A DNA stretch of 64,000 nucleotides from NCBI GenBank assembly GCA_963844055.1, contig CAWJMN010000002.1, positions 1,984,001 to 2,048,000 of the forward strand. The letters run 5' to 3'. The position numbers and the translations under genes were made by a program. This stretch comes from CAWJMN01 sp963844055 (lineage in GTDB: Bacteria; Planctomycetota; Planctomycetia; Pirellulales; Pirellulaceae). Each line of letters starts with the position of its first letter. Within the stretch, counting starts at the first letter, position 1. Positions 1 through 10,166 of this stretch are shown piece after piece. The notes below the pieces were generated by a model. It had not been told where the DNA came from. It was given only the letters and a program-made list of their open reading frames with translations, and searched no databases.

Positions 1-266
1 TCGCGAATCTTCGTATAGGTCACCGTCAACTGCTGTCCCTTTTTTTCGGCAAATCGCAGTTGCCAACTAATCCCCGGCGCATCCTCCTGGTAGCTAACCT
101 GTAATGTTGGAGACTTCAAGTCGGGGGCATGGAAAGTAAGGCCCGAATTGGGACAGGTGAAAACGTCGTCGGTAATGAACTTTTTGCCATCCCCTTCGTA
201 TTCCACCGCGAAAGCACTGTGCGTCAATAATAATACAAGCGATAGAAAGGCACAGAGAGTTTTCAT
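1..266 (-). CDS. Secreted hypothetical protein (partial, runs off the window)
   Basis: An open frame begins with ATG at 266 on the minus strand and is still open at base 1, giving 88 residues. The start is a clear signal peptide (basic MKTL, then a hydrophobic run LCAFLSLVLLL, and a probable cleavage after AFA near residue 20). The mature part is hydrophilic and holds phrases such as ITDDVFTCPNSGLTFHA and PGISWQLRFAEKKG, which read like a small beta-rich domain. I recognise no family. It is divergent from the large fusion gene at 589. The existence of a gene is well supported by frame and signal peptide; the function is unknown and the C-terminus is missing. Confidence 0.6.
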   Translation of the reverse strand, partial: MKTLCAFLSLVLLLTHSAFAVEYEGDGKKFITDDVFTCPNSGLTFHAPDLKSPTLQVSYQEDAPGISWQLRFAEKKGQQLTVTYTKIR

Positions 267-588
267 CAGGGACTCGTTTAACGTGATAGGCCAAGGGAAC
301 CCAAAGCGGATCTAAAAAAACCGTCGGTCCGCGATTATACGTCCGCCAAGTCCCCATTACACGCTAGGGACCTTTTCAGTCTCGCAAATGCCAGCGGAAG
401 TTTATCCGTCGAAATACTACCCCCACAGGGGCGTCGCCAGCGAAGCTTGACGGCCGATCTCTTCAAATTGTGGCTCACTTACCTGCTTAACATCGTGTCA
501 AGATTGCTCCCTGCCATCAGCCGCGTTAGGATGCAGAGCATCGCGACATGCCCGTTGTGATTTTCGAACGAGCGTTGAGGAAAAACGG
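267..588. other. Divergent intergenic region, no gene seen
   Basis: This stretch separates two divergently read secreted-protein genes and must hold both promoters. I see no coding frame with a plausible start and no convincing -35/-10 pair. A Shine-Dalgarno-like GAGG lies about 8 bases before the ATG at 589. Confidence 0.4.
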
Positions 589-3500
589 ATGAAGACTTTG
601 CACACGATGAGAAACCTAGTTCACCTGGCCTGTTGGATCACGATGGTGCTTGGTGGGTTCGGTGCAGGTACAAAACTCCAGGCCGCTGAAAAGGAATTCC
701 GGGCGGGGGCGGCAGAAGTCGATGTCACGCCAACGCAGTTTCCAGTCATCGTGAATGGAATGTTTGAGGAGCGAACCGCCACCGGTGCGGCCGACCCGGT
801 CATGTCGCGGGCGATCGTTCTGGATGACGGCCAGCTGAAGCTGGCGATTGTCGTTGTTGACAATCTCATGCTGCCACGTGACTTGCTGGATGAAGCCAAG
901 GAACTCGCCACCAAGGCAACCGGGATTCCTTCTGAGCGGATACTTATCTCTGCAACGCATACGCATTCTGCCCCCTCGGCCATGGGCTGTTTGGGAAGCG
1001 GCCCCGACGTCGCTTACCAGCGGTATTTGCCCCCGCTGATTGCCAAAAGCATCGCTCTTGCAGCCCAGCGTCTGGTGCCAGCCCGGATCGGTTGGGGCGT
1101 TGTCCAAGATCGCGAGCATAACCACACCCGGCGCTGGATTTATCGTCCGGATCGCATGCCGACTGACCCCTTTGGTGTGACCAATGTACGAGCCCACATG
1201 CACCCCGGTTACCAGAGCCCCAACCACATTGGCCCGTCGGGGCCGGAGGACCAAGACCTCACCATCGTTTCGATCCAAACGCGAGAAGGCAAGCCCTTGG
1301 CACTGCTGGGCAACTACGCCATGCACTACTTTGGTTCGCCGCTCGTTTCGTCCGACTTCTGCGGTCGTTTTGGAAGTCGCCTTGCGAAGCTGATCGATGC
1401 AGAACAAGCCAGCCCACCTTTTGTTGGCATCATGTCACAAGGGACCAGTGGCGACAGCATGTGGATGGACTACAGCCAGCCCGCCAGTCGCATTAACCTG
1501 GATCAATATACGGATGCCGTGGCAAAAGTGGTCCACGATGCGCTCCGCGATATTAAATATCACGACTATGTTCCACTCGGCATGGCCGAAGGCAAGCTGA
1601 CACTCCGCAGGCGCGTCCCGAATGAAGAGCGACTTGCTTGGTCGCGCAAAGTATTGGCGGAGCATGGCAACAAGCCCTTCAACAGCCGCGAGGCCATCTA
1701 TGCCCGCGAACAAATCTTCCTGCATGAAACGCCAGAGGTGGAACTCAAGCTGCAAGCGGTCCGGCTGGGCGAACTGGCGATCTGTACTTTGCCGAACGAG
1801 GTCTATGGCATCACCGGCTGGAAGCTGAAAGCAAAAAGTCCTTTCGCTACGACGTTCAATATCGAGCTTGCCAACGGCGCCGAAGGCTACATTCCTCCTC
1901 CCGAACAACACGACTTGGGTGGCTACACCACCTGGGCGGCGCGGACGGCGGGGCTCGAAGTAGAGGCTGAGCCCAAGATTGTCGCCAAGCTTTTGGAATT
2001 GCTAGAGAAGGTTGCCGAAAAACCTGCACGAATGTTAGTGGATGAGCCTTCGGCCTACAGCCAAAAAGTTCTCGCGGATCACCCCAAGGCCTTCTGGCGA
2101 TTGGGAGAGATCGAAGGACGCGTTGCCCAAGATTCCGTAGGCAATGCCCACGGCCGTTACGAACCAGGTGTTGCTCGTTATTTACCGGGAGAGATTGCAC
2201 CGGGGCTCACTTCGGGCTTACGTGGCAATCGCGCGACTCATTTTGCTGGTGGACGGATGCATGCCGCCGTTGCCGGGATAGGCGACAACTACACTATCGA
2301 AGGTTGGATCTGGAATGGGCTTCCCAATGACGCCCGCGCCGTTACTGGCTACTTCTTCTCGCACGGCCCCCTAGAAGATTCCGCTGCTCCCGGCGATCAT
2401 GTCGGCATCGGGGGCGTATATAAGCCCGACTGGGCTGGCAAATTGCTGTTCTTCAACGGTAACAAGCGCGACGAAGCCCTTGCTGGTAAAACCACCCTCC
2501 CCTATCGCACCTGGCACCATGTCGCTTTTGTGCGAAAGGGAAATCATGTGGCCGTCTATCTCAATGGCCAACGTGAGCCAGACCTTGCTGGGGAAATCGT
2601 AAGCACCGTTCCTCAGGCCAACACCGATTTCTTCCTCGGTGGGCGGAACGACAACCTCTTTAACTGGGAAGGAAAGCTCGACGAGTTCGCGCTGTTTGAC
2701 AAGGCTTTAACGCCTGATGAAATTGCTGCCCATTATGTAGCCGCAGCTCGTCCCGCACCTCCAGAGCCAGCCAAAGTCCCGGTTGATCCTGCCCCCAAAT
2801 CTCCTGAAGAGTCCCTGCGTGCGATGCATGTTCGCCCCGGTTTCCAAGCGGAACTTGTGGTCCACGAACCGCTCGTCCTTGACCCGGTCGCCATCGACTG
2901 GAGTGCGGATGGCAAACTATGGGTGGCCGAGATGGCCGACTATCCGCTGGGGATCGATGGACAGGGAAAGCCAGGGGGCCGCATTCGGGTCCTAGAAGAT
3001 ACCAATGCCGACGGTCGCTACGATCGTGGAACCGTTTATCTGGAGGGCCTCAATTTTCCAACGGGGGTCTTGGCGTGGGGCAAGGGAGTGCTAGTCACTG
3101 GCAGCGCCCGATATCATCTACGCCGAAGATACCAATGGCGATGGCAAGGCCGATCTCCAGCGAGCACTCTTTACGGGGTTTCTTGAAGGGAACCAGCAAC
3201 TGCGTGTCAATGGCCTGCGCGTCGGCCTGGATAACTGGGTCTACTGCGCCAGCGGAAGCCATCATGGTGGCTATGGTGCAAAGAGCAAGATCAAGTCGGC
3301 GCTCACTGGCGAGGAAATCTACATCGGCAGTCGCGATTTTCGATTCCAGCCAGATACCGGCCGAATTGAACCGCTGTCCGGCCCTTCGCAGTACGGCCGA
3401 AATCGTGACGACTGGGGACATTGGTTTGGCGTGCAAAACAGCCATCCTATTTGGCACTACGTTTTGGAGGATCGCTATTCCCGCCGCAATCCGCACGTGA

Positions 3501-5630
3501 TTCCCCCTGATCCAAAACGACAACTGCTCCCTGCCAATCCGCAGGTCTTCTCTGCCAAGCCTCCCGAGAAGCGCTTTCACAGCTTTCAGGAATCGGGGCG
3601 ATTCACCTCGGCCTGTTCCGCGATGATCTATCGGGACCAGTTGCTATTTTCGGGCATGCATGCCTTCACTTGCGAGCCGTTCCATAATTTGGTTCAGCAC
3701 AATGTCCTCACGCCGGACGGAGTGTCGTTTCGGGCCACTCGTGATCCGGCCGAAACCGACCGCGATTTCATGGCCTCGGAAGATCGTTGGTGTCGCCCTG
3801 TCATGGCGATCACCGGTCCAGATGGCGCTTTGTGGATTGTCGATATGTACCGCTACATGATCGAACATCCTGAATGGTTGCCGCCGGCAGGCAAAGAAGA
3901 GCTTCGTCCCTACTATCGCGAAGGGGATGACAAGGGACGCATTTACCGCATCTATCCCACCGACAAAAAGCCCTCGGGCATCATTCGCCTCGACCAACTT
4001 TCGCCCGCCGAACTCGTAGCCAAGCTGACCAGCACCAATGGTTGGCAGCGCGACATGGCACAGCGCCTTCTCATTGCTAAGCAAGATCGCTCGGCGGTGC
4101 CATTGCTGGAAAAACTGACGTCTGCTGAATTTCCTCAAGCCCGGCTACACGCCCTGTGGACGTTGTCGGCATTGGGCAGTCTGCAAACAAAAATCCTTGC
4201 CGCCAAGCTTGCCGATCCCCATCCCGAGATTCGCCGTAATGCGCTGCTTCTGACCGAAGGACGCAAAGATGCGAAGGACCTGCTCCCCAGCATGGTCCAA
4301 CTGATCGACGATCCCGATCTGCGCGTCCGTTTGCAACTTGCTTGCACCCTGGGTGAATTTTCAGACCCGCAGGTTGGCCCTGCGCTGGCTCGCTTGGCTG
4401 TTGCAAACGAGGCCGACCCCGATATTTCCGGCGCGGTGGCTAGTAGTGTTACCAAGGAGAACGTTGGCGATGTGCTGATTGCCATTCTGGGCTTTTCGGC
4501 GACGGGACACACAAAGCTGCAAGAGACTTACCTTTCACTGGCCACTCAGCTTTCCGCTGACCAAGCCGTAACCCAGGCCCTGGATCGCGTTGTGGCCGAC
4601 TATCATCGCAAGCCTGCTGCTTGGCAGTTCACGGCAATTGCCGGGATGCAAGAAGCGCTACGGCGGCGAAGTCCCGATGCCCAAGCCGCCAATCCAAAGT
4701 GGCAGGCCAGCATCCAAGAATTGCAAACGGCCGCCCGCAAGCTTGTGGCCGACTCCGAAGTGGCCGAGGAGCTGCGAGCCGCTGCGATTGGTGTGCTCGG
4801 CCGTGATGCCGGCCCCACGCAAACGACCGACTGGCAAACCTTTCGCGAGCTGTTAACGCCCCAAACGCCTACGGCGGTCCAATCGGCGATTGTGGCCCAG
4901 CTGGCCAACGAATCGCAGCCAGAACTTGCCACAACACTTCTTCAAGGTTGGAAGTCACACGGCCCACTGCTTCGTAGTCAAATCCTTTCCACCGTCGCCA
5001 GTCGCCCGACATGGGTAGAACGCCTGCTGGAACAGCTAGAGAAGCAATCGATCAACGCGGGGGAAATAGACGCCCCGATTCGTGCACGATTGACCGCCAC
5101 CAAGGATGAAGCCCTTCGCAAGCGGCTAGAAACCCTGTTTGCCAGCAACACTTCGGCCGATCGCAAGCAGGTGCTGGCCGACTACCAATCTGCTGCAGAG
5201 CTGCCAGGAGATGTCACGCGAGGCGCCGTCTTCTTCCAAAAGAAATGCGCCACTTGCCATAAACTAGGGGGCGTGGGGCAAGAGGTTGGTCCGAATTTGG
5301 CAGCCCTTTCCAACAAGACCCCGAAGGCGCTGCTAGTATCGCTTCTCGATCCTAGCAGCGCGGTCGATTCGAAGTACCTCAGCTACATCACCATCACGGT
5401 GGATGGTCGCAGCTTAAGTGGCATCTTGGCAACCGAGACCGGTGTCAGCGTGACCTTGCTCAGCCGCTGATGGAAAGAAGCACGACATCCTTCGCACGGA
5501 TATCGAAACGCTGCAAAGCACCGGCAAGTCCCTCATGCCAGACGGCCTAGAGAAAGACCTCTCTGTGCAAGATGTCGCCGATCTCATGGCGTTTGTCGCG
5601 CAGGCCAAACCGACGGCCACAGAAAAATAA
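589..5630 (+). CDS. Secreted ceramidase-like / LamG / PVC dehydrogenase / cytochrome c fusion (two frameshifts)
   Basis: Removing two single extra bases gives one frame of 1679 residues. Order: signal peptide (about 1-32, ending LQAA); a neutral/alkaline ceramidase-like domain (about 35-480, with the metal-site phrase ATHTHSAPS); a LamG/concanavalin-like domain (about 510-710); a PVC-type membrane-bound dehydrogenase beta-propeller (from about 740, HVRPGFQAELVV); HEAT-like repeats; and a C-terminal cytochrome c with heme motif CATCH (5246-5260). The first shift lies near 3100-3104, where dropping one G restores the family phrase VTAAPDIIYAEDTNGDG. The second lies near 5464, where dropping one C restores LLSADGKKHD and a tail ending at TAA 5630. 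The PVC part is known as a planctomycete oxidoreductase family of uncertain substrate; the ceramidase part suggests amide hydrolysis in the periplasm. Whether the shifts are real or sequencing errors cannot be told here; the domains look intact on both sides. Confidence 0.85.
3095..3110 (+). other. Frameshift 1 in the PVC dehydrogenase fusion
   Basis: Frame changes by one base inside the sequence around 3100-3104. Upstream the frame reads GVLVT and downstream APDIIYAEDTNGDGKAD; deleting one G joins them as VTAAPDI, the usual phrase at this place in the family. Confidence 0.75.
5458..5472 (+). other. Frameshift 2 in the PVC dehydrogenase fusion
   Basis: The frame would stop at a TGA near 5470. 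Removing one C from the CC at about 5464-5465 continues it as SADGKKHDILRTDIETLQST through a typical heme-binding C-terminal tail to TAA at 5630. Confidence 0.75.
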
Positions 5631-5702
5631 CCGTCATGGGCCGACTTGGCCTGGCCGACTCAAACACAAACGCTTGATGGGAGCAAGGTGCGGTGATTGG
5701 AC

Positions 5703-6146
5703 ATGGATTCCTACGAAGATGATGGTGAGTCGTTCCGATTCGATTCCCAAGCCAAGTCGTTCCAACTCCAAGGCTTTCGTTGGAATGTTGCGGCGGTAGT
5801 TTTTGGCTGCCTCTTATCGCTGTTAACGGTGTTTTCTATTGTCAACGCCGTGGGTGGTTTGAACATTCCGTTTTTGACTGCCAAGTTTGCCTTTGTCCTG
5901 TTTGGGTTTACCGTAGGATTTTGGGTTGCCGTTTGGGTTTTTCGAAAGCAACGATCTTCAGCAAGTTTGATGGATAGTAGCAATGAATTGTTGCGTCTTC
6001 CTCCATTATCGGACCGCGTCAAATCCATGGCGGATTTTGGACAGAAGATTGAGGCGGTCAAGCTCTGCATGGAGGAAGCTGGCGTCGGAATTGCCGTGGC
6101 CAAACAAGCTGTAGAGGACTATTTGGACCGTACAAATCGGCGTTAG
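5703..6146 (+). CDS. Two-TM membrane protein with a C-terminal L7/L12-like helical domain
   Basis: 147 residues. An acidic N-terminus (MDSYEDDGESF) precedes two hydrophobic helices (about 30-50 and 58-80) and a basic stop-transfer FRKQR. The last 40 residues read KIEAVKLCMEEAG then AKQAVEDYL, closely like the C-terminal fold of ribosomal protein L7/L12 (KIEVIKxVRE...LxEAKxxVE). Such domains occur outside the ribosome in small bacterial membrane proteins. The ATG at 5703 is chosen; an in-frame TTG lies two codons upstream. It follows the big fusion gene by about 70 bases on the same strand and could share its transcript. Function unknown. Confidence 0.7.
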   Translation: MDSYEDDGESFRFDSQAKSFQLQGFRWNVAAVVFGCLLSLLTVFSIVNAVGGLNIPFLTAKFAFVLFGFTVGFWVAVWVFRKQRSSASLMDSSNELLRLPPLSDRVKSMADFGQKIEAVKLCMEEAGVGIAVAKQAVEDYLDRTNRR

Positions 6147-6232
6147 ATAACATCCTTGTGCCAACAATCGACCATGTCTTTTCCCTCTCCCTTTTTCATT
6201 TCCTGACTACTTGAGTTTGCTGAGTCTCTCGC

Positions 6233-6706
6233 ATGAATCCGCTACCCACAGGTGCACCTTATTCTTCGTGGCTGGAGTTGACGCAATACCTGCTTAATTC
6301 TTATCGTCGCTGGACCGGCAAAGAACTGATCGAGCGAGCCACGCCAGAACTAGATCTGGTAGCCCTGTGGAATGCTCCCAAAGTGGTCGTGTCGCATGGC
6401 ACGCAAAGTGACCCAGCGTTTGTATACGGGAATCAGCTTGCGCTACAGCTTTGGGAAATGCCGCTCGGAGAATTCCTGGGGATGCCCTCGCGACTTACTG
6501 CCGAACCGATGCACCGGGACGATCGCCAGCGACTTCTGGAGCGGACCCAGGCACACGGCTTTGTCGATGACTATCGTGGCATCCGCATCTCACGAACCGG
6601 CCAGCGTTTCCAAATTGAGAAAGCGCTACTCTGGACGGTCGTCGATGACCAGGGCACAACCATTGGCCAAGCCGCCACGTTCGATCACTGGTCTCCCCTC
6701 CCCTAA
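6233..6706 (+). CDS. MEKHLA domain protein (PAS-like)
   Basis: 157 residues forming a single MEKHLA domain, a PAS-related fold known from bacteria and from plant HD-ZIP III factors. Typical features are seen: HGTQSDPAFVYGNQLALQLW near residues 55-75, MPSRLTAEP, then ERTQAHGFVDDYRGIRISRTG and a final FQIEKALLWTVVDDQG strand before the end. No output domain is attached, so it may bind a small ligand or partner by itself. It ends 13 bases before the stop of the convergent NHL gene. No strong Shine-Dalgarno is seen. Confidence 0.8.
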   Translation: MNPLPTGAPYSSWLELTQYLLNSYRRWTGKELIERATPELDLVALWNAPKVVVSHGTQSDPAFVYGNQLALQLWEMPLGEFLGMPSRLTAEPMHRDDRQRLLERTQAHGFVDDYRGIRISRTGQRFQIEKALLWTVVDDQGTTIGQAATFDHWSPLP

Positions 6707-6719
6707 CGTTGTTAACTGG

Positions 6720-7730
6720 CTACTTCGTTGGCGCATCAGGAATGACTTTTAGCAGCCGTTTGTTTCGGCTATCGCAGACGTAGATCGTTTTAGTGGCCGG
6801 GTGAAAATAGACGCCGTGCGGGCCATGAAGCTTGGCGGCCAAGGGCGCACCCCCTAGCCCTTCCGTCCCTCGCTGTCCCGAACCGACCAGGGGCACGAGC
6901 TTTTTCTCTGCGACAAGGTACTTTTTAATCGCGTGGCCAAAGTCATCGGCGATCAGCACATTCTCGTCTGCATCAAATCCTAGATGCTTGGTGTTGTCCC
7001 CAATGGTCAGCGATCCTGGCTCCGCCTTGGACTTATCTAGCAAAACCTCCACCGTTCCATTCGGACGACGCACGCGCAGCGTCGTGCCACCACCGACGTA
7101 GATGTTTCCGTGGGAGTCAACGCCGACACTTCGTCCACCAGGCAGATCCTTGATCGTTTCAATGATACCGGTTGTGATATCCAGCACACGCACCACCCGG
7201 CTAAAACCGGTCATGTAGAGCTTCGTCGCAGTGGGATCAAAGAACAGGCTCGCCACACCATCTAGCCCCGCCTCAGTTCCAGGTCCGCCATCGCCGCTAA
7301 CCTCGCGCTTGCCATTGCCAGCCACGGTCGAAAGGATCCCTGTCTTGGCATCGATCTTTCGCACCCGGTAGTTATGGCTGTCAGCGATGTAGATGTTTCC
7401 ACGCTTATCGAGCACCAGGTCATGCATTCCATTGAACGAGCCTGCGGTGGCTGGTCCGCCATCTCCGCCGTACGTTGCCTTGCCATTTCCGCCAACGGTC
7501 GAGATGATCCCCTGCGGATCGATCTTGCGAACCCGGTGTTCCGTAAAGTCGGCCATGAATAGGTTCCCCTCCTTATCAATCTCTACGCCAAACGGTTCTC
7601 CCATCGAGGCTTCCGTCGCAGGTCCACCATCTTTGCCGCTACCACCCCCTGCCACTAGCACCAACTGCTCGCCGCGAACGGTGATGCCACAGCTGACTAG
7701 CAATAACAACGCCAACATCATTCGCTTCAT
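6720..7730 (-). CDS. Secreted NHL-repeat beta-propeller protein
   Basis: 336 residues from ATG 7730, where the signal peptide MKRMMLALLLLVSCG begins; a longer frame upstream lacks such a start. The mature protein is a run of NHL repeats with the usual phrases GVEIDKEGNLFMADF, HRVRKIDPQG, ISTVGGNGKATYGGDGGPA and NIYIADSHNYRVRKID, and ends GVYFHPATKTIYVCDSRNKR. NHL propellers serve as binding scaffolds; no catalytic residues are suggested. The G-D-G-G-P-A spacer repeats between blades are typical of planctomycete secreted NHL proteins. Periplasmic or exported; the partner is unknown. Convergent with the MEKHLA gene and divergent from threonine synthase. Confidence 0.85.
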   Translation of the reverse strand: MKRMMLALLLLVSCGITVRGEQLVLVAGGGSGKDGGPATEASMGEPFGVEIDKEGNLFMADFTEHRVRKIDPQGIISTVGGNGKATYGGDGGPATAGSFNGMHDLVLDKRGNIYIADSHNYRVRKIDAKTGILSTVAGNGKREVSGDGGPGTEAGLDGVASLFFDPTATKLYMTGFSRVVRVLDITTGIIETIKDLPGGRSVGVDSHGNIYVGGGTTLRVRRPNGTVEVLLDKSKAEPGSLTIGDNTKHLGFDADENVLIADDFGHAIKKYLVAEKKLVPLVGSGQRGTEGLGGAPLAAKLHGPHGVYFHPATKTIYVCDSRNKRLLKVIPDAPTK

Positions 7731-8008
7731 GATTGCTAACCCGCTGTCGCTGGGCTTCCCGGTTGAAAGCATTCATCTGACAGATCGATTCCAAAAATCC
7801 ACACGCTCGGCCGCTCTCTAAGATAATTGCGGCTTCCATTCCGATAAGCAACAGCCCAAGCCCCTCTCTCCTGCCTCCCAGCAACTCGCCTGACCTCGCC
7901 CGCAAAGCCCCAATACCATCGACTTTCGCGTAGAATGTTCACTTCCGAACCGTCACCGAGTACGGCGAAGGTCGCTCCACTGAAGCATTTGTTTTGCAGA
8001 GAATCCTT

Positions 8009-9257
8009 ATGAGCCACTACCTAGAAAACCAAATCCTGGAACGCCCGACCTTCGTCACCCATTTGGAATGCGGGTTGACGGGTGAAAAGTATCCGGCCGA
8101 TCAATTGCACGGACTTTCCAAAGCGGGGCGTCCGTTGCTGGTGCGGTACGATTTGGCCTCGCTAGGAAAAGCACTTCAGCGATCAGACTTGGCCCATCGC
8201 CCTTGGGACCTGTGGCGCTATCGTGAACTTCTCCCGGTTCGCAAAGCGGCCAACATCGTCAGCTTAGGCGAAACGGTGACGCCGCTGATACCCCTGCGCA
8301 GCCTGCAAGTCGGGTCCGGCGATCTGTTGGTAAAGGATGAGGGGCGACTACCAACCGGATCGTTCAAGGCTCGTGGCATCGCGATGGCGGTTTCCATGGC
8401 CAAGGAGCTAGGCGTGCGACAAATTGCGATGCCCACCAATGGCAACGCGGGAGCAGCCCTGGCCGCCTATGCCTCGCGCAGGAATCCAAAGCTTTGTCTT
8501 CTGTCCCGATGACACTCCGGAAATTAATGTCCGCGAAATCGCCGCCCAAGGGGCGCACACCTATCGTGTGAACGGCCTGATCAACGATTGCGGCAAGATC
8601 GTAGGAGAGGGAAAGACGCCCGTCGGCTGGTTCGACATGTCGACACTGAAAGAGCCCTATCGCATCGAAGGGAAGAAGACGATGGGGCTTGAATTGGCTG
8701 AACAGTACGGCTGGAAACTTCCCGACGCCATCTTTTATCCCACGGGAGGTGGCACAGGCCTGATTGGCATGTGGAAAGCCTTCGCCGAGCTAGAACAACT
8801 GGGCTGGATTGGCTCCAAGCGTCCCAAGATGATCGCCGTCCAAGCTACCGGCTGCGCGCCGATCGTAAAGGCCTTTGAAGAAGGAACGCGGCATGCCGAA
8901 CTTTGGAAGAATGCCCACACTGTCGCCGCCGGAATCCGTGTCCCCGTCGCAGTAGGAGATTTCTTGATCCTTGATGCCGTTCGGGAAAGCCAAGGCTTTG
9001 CCATCGCTGTCACCGATGAGGCGATCTTGGCCGCTCGCGATACGGTGGCTCGCAAAGAGGGCTATTTGCTCTGCCCCGAAGGTGCTGCCACGTATGCCGC
9101 CTATGAGCAAACGATCCGCGACGGACGAATCACCGCCGATCAATCGGTTCTGCTTTTCAATTGCGCCACGGGCCTAAAGTATCCGCTCCCCGAAGTCCCC
9201 ACCCGCATCGACCGTCACCAACCCATCAACTATCAGCAGTTCACCTCGCTCCCCTAG
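8009..9257 (+). CDS. thrC: Threonine synthase (one frameshift)
   Basis: Converts O-phosphohomoserine to threonine with pyridoxal phosphate in the cytoplasm. The start at ATG 8009 (MSHYLENQ) is chosen over a TTG just upstream. Visible: N-terminal LECGLTGEKYP, the PLP-lysine motif TGSFKARG, the glycine/asparagine motif PTNGNAGAALAAYA, PTGGGTGLIGMWKA for phosphate binding, and C-terminal LCPEGAATYAAY. The frame breaks near 8477: TCGCGC is followed directly by AGGAATC, and adding GC to this GC run restores ASRAGIQSFVFCPDD, giving about 416 residues. A short dinucleotide loss in a repeat and an essential-type gene point to a sequencing error. It stands alone, with the repeat-rich region downstream. 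The fold is shared by other PLP lyases, but GSFKARG and length fit ThrC best. Confidence 0.88.
8470..8485 (+). other. Frameshift in threonine synthase
   Basis: The frame moves near 8477 within GCCTCGCGCAGGA. The upstream frame runs into TGA at 8510-8512; the downstream frame reads RAGIQSFVFCPDD. Two missing bases in a GC repeat, or one extra base, would explain it. Confidence 0.75.
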
Positions 9258-9297
9258 TGCGTTTCCATCTCCTGCCGACAAAGAAGACGCCGTAGCG

Positions 9298-9363
9298 CCA
9301 CCACTGCATCTAAATGCCATGCATTGTCAGAGCCGGAAGCGTTAGCGCCCGGTCATCCCCCCG
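9298..9363 (+). repeat. Dispersed repeat family D, copy 1
   Basis: A module of about 65 bp containing GAGCCGGAAGCGTTAGCGCC. It reappears in the same orientation at 18776-18841, with the core also at 52039-52115 and 52759-52835. The core GGAAGCG..AGCGCCCGGTCA can fold as an imperfect hairpin. Confidence 0.75.
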
Positions 9364-9421
9364 TGCCTAACGAGCCGCGTTGGTTCAACACGACCATGAC
9401 AAAATAACGTAGACGGTCTAG

Positions 9422-9596
9422 TAGTGCTTTATCTACCCGTTAATGTCCTTGTGAATATGGAAGTAAGCGTGGCGAAATGGGTGGCACGTCTCTGACCAAC
9501 GGGAAGGGCGTGGGAATCCGCGTAGTATTTCATCACGCCCTTCGGCTGCGCCTTCAGGGACGTGCCACCCAGACTGACATGGATCGATAGTTCAAC
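9422..9596 (+). repeat. Inverted-core repeat, copy 1 (inner segment 9496-9553)
   Basis: A 175-bp module. Its flanks match 18598-18772 in inverted orientation, while the 58-bp inner segment 9496-9553 matches 18641-18698 in the same orientation. The inner segment is bounded by inverted repeats of the form TGGCACGTCYCTGA / TCAGGGACGTGCCA. So one copy has its core flipped relative to its flanks. Confidence 0.75.
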
Positions 9597-10166
9597 TAGT
9601 AAGTCACGCTTCACCCAGACAACACCAGCCGACCACCGTCGCCAGCCAATTGTCCTGCCAACAAAGTAGACGCGGCATCTTGCCGCGTCCCAAGGGAGAT
9701 GGTTTGGCAAACGGACCGGGTGACGCAGCCCTGGGAGGTCACCCGCTTCCACTTGAAGAACAATCGCTTCACAAGTTCCGGGCTCCATCCTTCCGCTGCT
9801 CTTTACTCCGCCGGCCGTTTTCGTCTGTGTACAAATCCTCTGCCTACTTCCCTTTCGTGCTTTTCGTGTCTTTCGTGGTTATCCCCTGCTTTCGTTCAAG
9901 ACGATGAGCGGCACTTTAGTAGTGAGCCACCACGCGCCGCCTTCCTAAAATCAGAAGCAGTTCCAAGCAGCTGATTGCCAAATTTGTGAAGAATAGCTAC
10001 TAACACGATGGAATGGCTATTACTTATCTGTACACGGCGATATATTCATGGCGCGGGGGCATCTTGAACGGCACGCTTGTGCCCAACATGGAAACGAAAT
10101 CCCTCATTTCTCGTCGGTTTGCGACTCCCCGATTGATTGTCCTGGCGGCTGAAAGGATTTGATTCC
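9597..10166. repeat. Intergenic repeat mosaic without a gene
   Basis: No coding frame here looks real. The stretch contains a GTAGACGCGGCATCTTGCCG hairpin at about 9664-9692 (also at 50682-50730 and inverted at 43860-43911), a fragment of the CGTGTACAAATCC tract near 9825, and the CGTGCTTTTCGTGTCTTTCG module near 9857-9885. The last 200 bases before 10167 hold no repeat that I recognise. Confidence 0.6.

Noticed and set aside
616..1407. Minus-strand frame of 263 codons within the ceramidase-like domain
   Set aside because: The plus strand codes for a clear family domain; the reverse product has no domain character.
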